NCBI RefSeq assembly: GCF_014805685.1
Contig: NC_060885.1
Location: 25,533,632 to 25,597,631, forward strand
Direction of reading: 5' to 3'
From: Silurus meridionalis
Taxonomy: Eukaryota; Chordata; Actinopteri; Siluriformes; Siluridae
DNA: 64,000 bases
The notes under the pieces are model-generated. The model did no database searches and was not told the DNA's origin. It worked only from the letters and a program-made list of their open reading frames with translations. A program made the position numbers and the translations under genes. Below are positions 63,807 to 64,000 of this stretch, one piece after another; position 1 is the stretch's first letter, and each line of letters starts with the position of its first letter.

Positions 63807-63831
63807 GTGTGCAGCCGAGGAATCTGCATAG
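63807..63831 (+). CDS. unrecognised terminal exon (candidate)
   Basis: After a long T-rich tract and ttgtag the sequence reads, in the phase required by the 62,689 donor, V-CAAEESA-stop (63,829-63,831). Phase agreement supports the pairing but the exon is tiny. No AATAAA is visible before 64,000. Confidence 0.35.
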
Positions 63832-64000
63832 ACCCACCAGTGAACTATTCTACTTTAGTAATTCTGTTATTCCTGTTTCCTGTTTTTTTACTTGAATTAA
63901 TTTAAATTAAAATGTGATTTACACATTCTGAGTTGTTGTCATTTATTTTTCACAGTTCAAATACTCAACCATGTAATTTTAAACATATAGCAGCACATAA

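Overview
The window is teleost-type nuclear DNA. It holds spliced vertebrate genes with GT-AG introns, many (AC)n and (AT)n microsatellites, and a dense mix of Tc1/mariner, hAT, PIF/Harbinger, RTE-like, L1-like, L2-like and Jockey-superfamily elements of the kind found in fish. I cannot fix the species; a catfish-like (otophysan) fish is a guess from how abundant Tc1 elements are.

Two host genes converge. From 333 to 14,492 on + is the 3' part of lrrfip2: 11 exons encoding 376 C-terminal residues of the coiled-coil region, with earlier exons left of the window. From 59,940 down to 44,478 on - are 11 exons of mlh1, the MutL-alpha mismatch-repair subunit. They correspond to human exons 9-19; exons 1-8 lie beyond 64,000. 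The two genes also lie tail-to-tail in human, so this is conserved synteny. Here about 29 kb separates them, nearly all of it transposon debris, and their introns carry further insertions.

Layout: 1-15.1 kb, lrrfip2 exons and 3' end, with Tc1-family and terminal-inverted-repeat (TIR) elements in introns. 15.1-18.2 kb, mostly unrecognised AT-rich sequence. 18.2-22.4 kb, a three-level nest (hAT-like element > LINE > hAT) and a HARBI1-like relic. 22.5-27 kb, interleaved RTE-like and L1-like LINEs, a HECT ubiquitin-ligase C-lobe fragment and a LINE endonuclease fragment. 27-32.9 kb, a 2.3-kb tandem duplication carrying an LTR-retrotransposon-like 3' end with a minisatellite, fused to hAT sequence. 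33-44.1 kb, two RTE-like LINEs, three Tc1 elements and one hAT, partly nested. 44.2-60 kb, mlh1 with repeats in introns 10, 12, 15 and 16. 60-64 kb, an unrecognised exon pair on + and a 650-bp foldback sequence.

The host genes are unrelated in function: a Flightless/Dishevelled-binding signalling adaptor and a DNA repair ATPase. No mobile element looks autonomous and intact; the best preserved is the catalytic half of a Tc1 transposase at 43,055-43,831. The value of the window is its transposon stratigraphy: target-site duplications and insertion order can be read directly, and one repeat carries what looks like a Tc1-type excision footprint.
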